From positions 62,001 through 126,000 of the forward strand of contig NZ_QKWJ01000005.1 in assembly GCF_003353055.1 (NCBI RefSeq): a DNA stretch of 64,000 nucleotides, written 5' to 3'. The translations under genes and the position numbers were made by a program. This stretch comes from Cupriavidus lacunae. Lineage in GTDB: Bacteria; Pseudomonadota; Gammaproteobacteria; Burkholderiales; Burkholderiaceae. Shown here one piece after another: positions 64,000-64,000 of the stretch (positions are counted from its first letter, which is position 1; each line of letters opens with the position of its first letter). Below the pieces are notes generated by a model that searched no databases, was not told where the DNA came from, and worked only from the letters and a program-made list of their open reading frames with translations.

Positions 64000-64000
64000 A

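Overview
The window is a chromosomal segment of a Cupriavidus-type betaproteobacterium (Burkholderiaceae). The evidence is the high GC content, a class I polyhydroxybutyrate operon (phaC-phaA-phaB) with phaR and bktB close by, and a complete core of the aerobic benzoyl-CoA (box) pathway. From memory, PhaC, PhaA, PhaB, PhaR and BktB have the lengths of the C. necator H16 proteins but carry scattered substitutions, so a related species or strain is likely. I found no tRNA, rRNA, insertion sequence, prophage or CRISPR array; this is ordinary core and near-core chromosome.

Layout. 1-4.4 kb: a two-gene RND efflux operon (pump cut by the left edge) with a readable promoter followed directly by a TetR-like operator. 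4.6-7.1 kb: a squalene/phytoene synthase of the HpnD type, an allantoate amidohydrolase-like M20 enzyme and a small secreted protein. 7.4-9.5 kb: an OmpR/EnvZ two-component pair. 9.7-13.2 kb: a citrate/tricarballylate-type MFS symporter, ahpC and ahpD separated by a terminator, and a GNAT. 13.2-18.1 kb: ispF and ispD, divergent from mfd. 18.2-24.4 kb: argE, an M20D amidohydrolase with a damaged-looking signal peptide, serB, a DUF2789 protein, metC, and a small secreted protein behind bktB. 24.4-33.7 kb: bktB, rimO, dusC, a solitary HI1420-type antitoxin, phaR and the phaCAB operon.

34-40.6 kb: a small membrane protein, pgeF overlapping rluD, rluD divergent from bamD, a DinG/YoaA helicase, a DUF465 protein and a coiled-coil exported protein. 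40.8-43.1 kb: tex. 43.2-48.3 kb: a QseBC/PmrAB-like two-component pair divergent from arnT and a UDP-4-keto-pentose synthase, with a PmrA-box-like sequence between them. 48.4-50.3 kb: kup. 50.7-63.9 kb: the benzoate island. It holds a LivFGMHK-type ABC transporter, an alpha/beta hydrolase and benzoate-CoA ligase on the minus strand, and boxR then boxC-boxB-boxA on the plus strand, with TGCAC-type repeats in both promoter regions.

How the genes fit together. The benzoate island imports (inferred), activates and dearomatises benzoate under BoxR control. Its acetyl-CoA and succinyl-CoA products can feed the PhaA/PhaB/PhaC route, and BktB widens the monomer range. The two-component/arnT block looks like a regulated lipid A modification unit whose other Arn enzymes lie elsewhere. 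I did not find a clearly undescribed multi-gene system. The best leads are the regulatory sites, the signal-peptide frameshift, the solitary antitoxin with its perfect palindrome, and the phased direct repeats ahead of the symporter gene.
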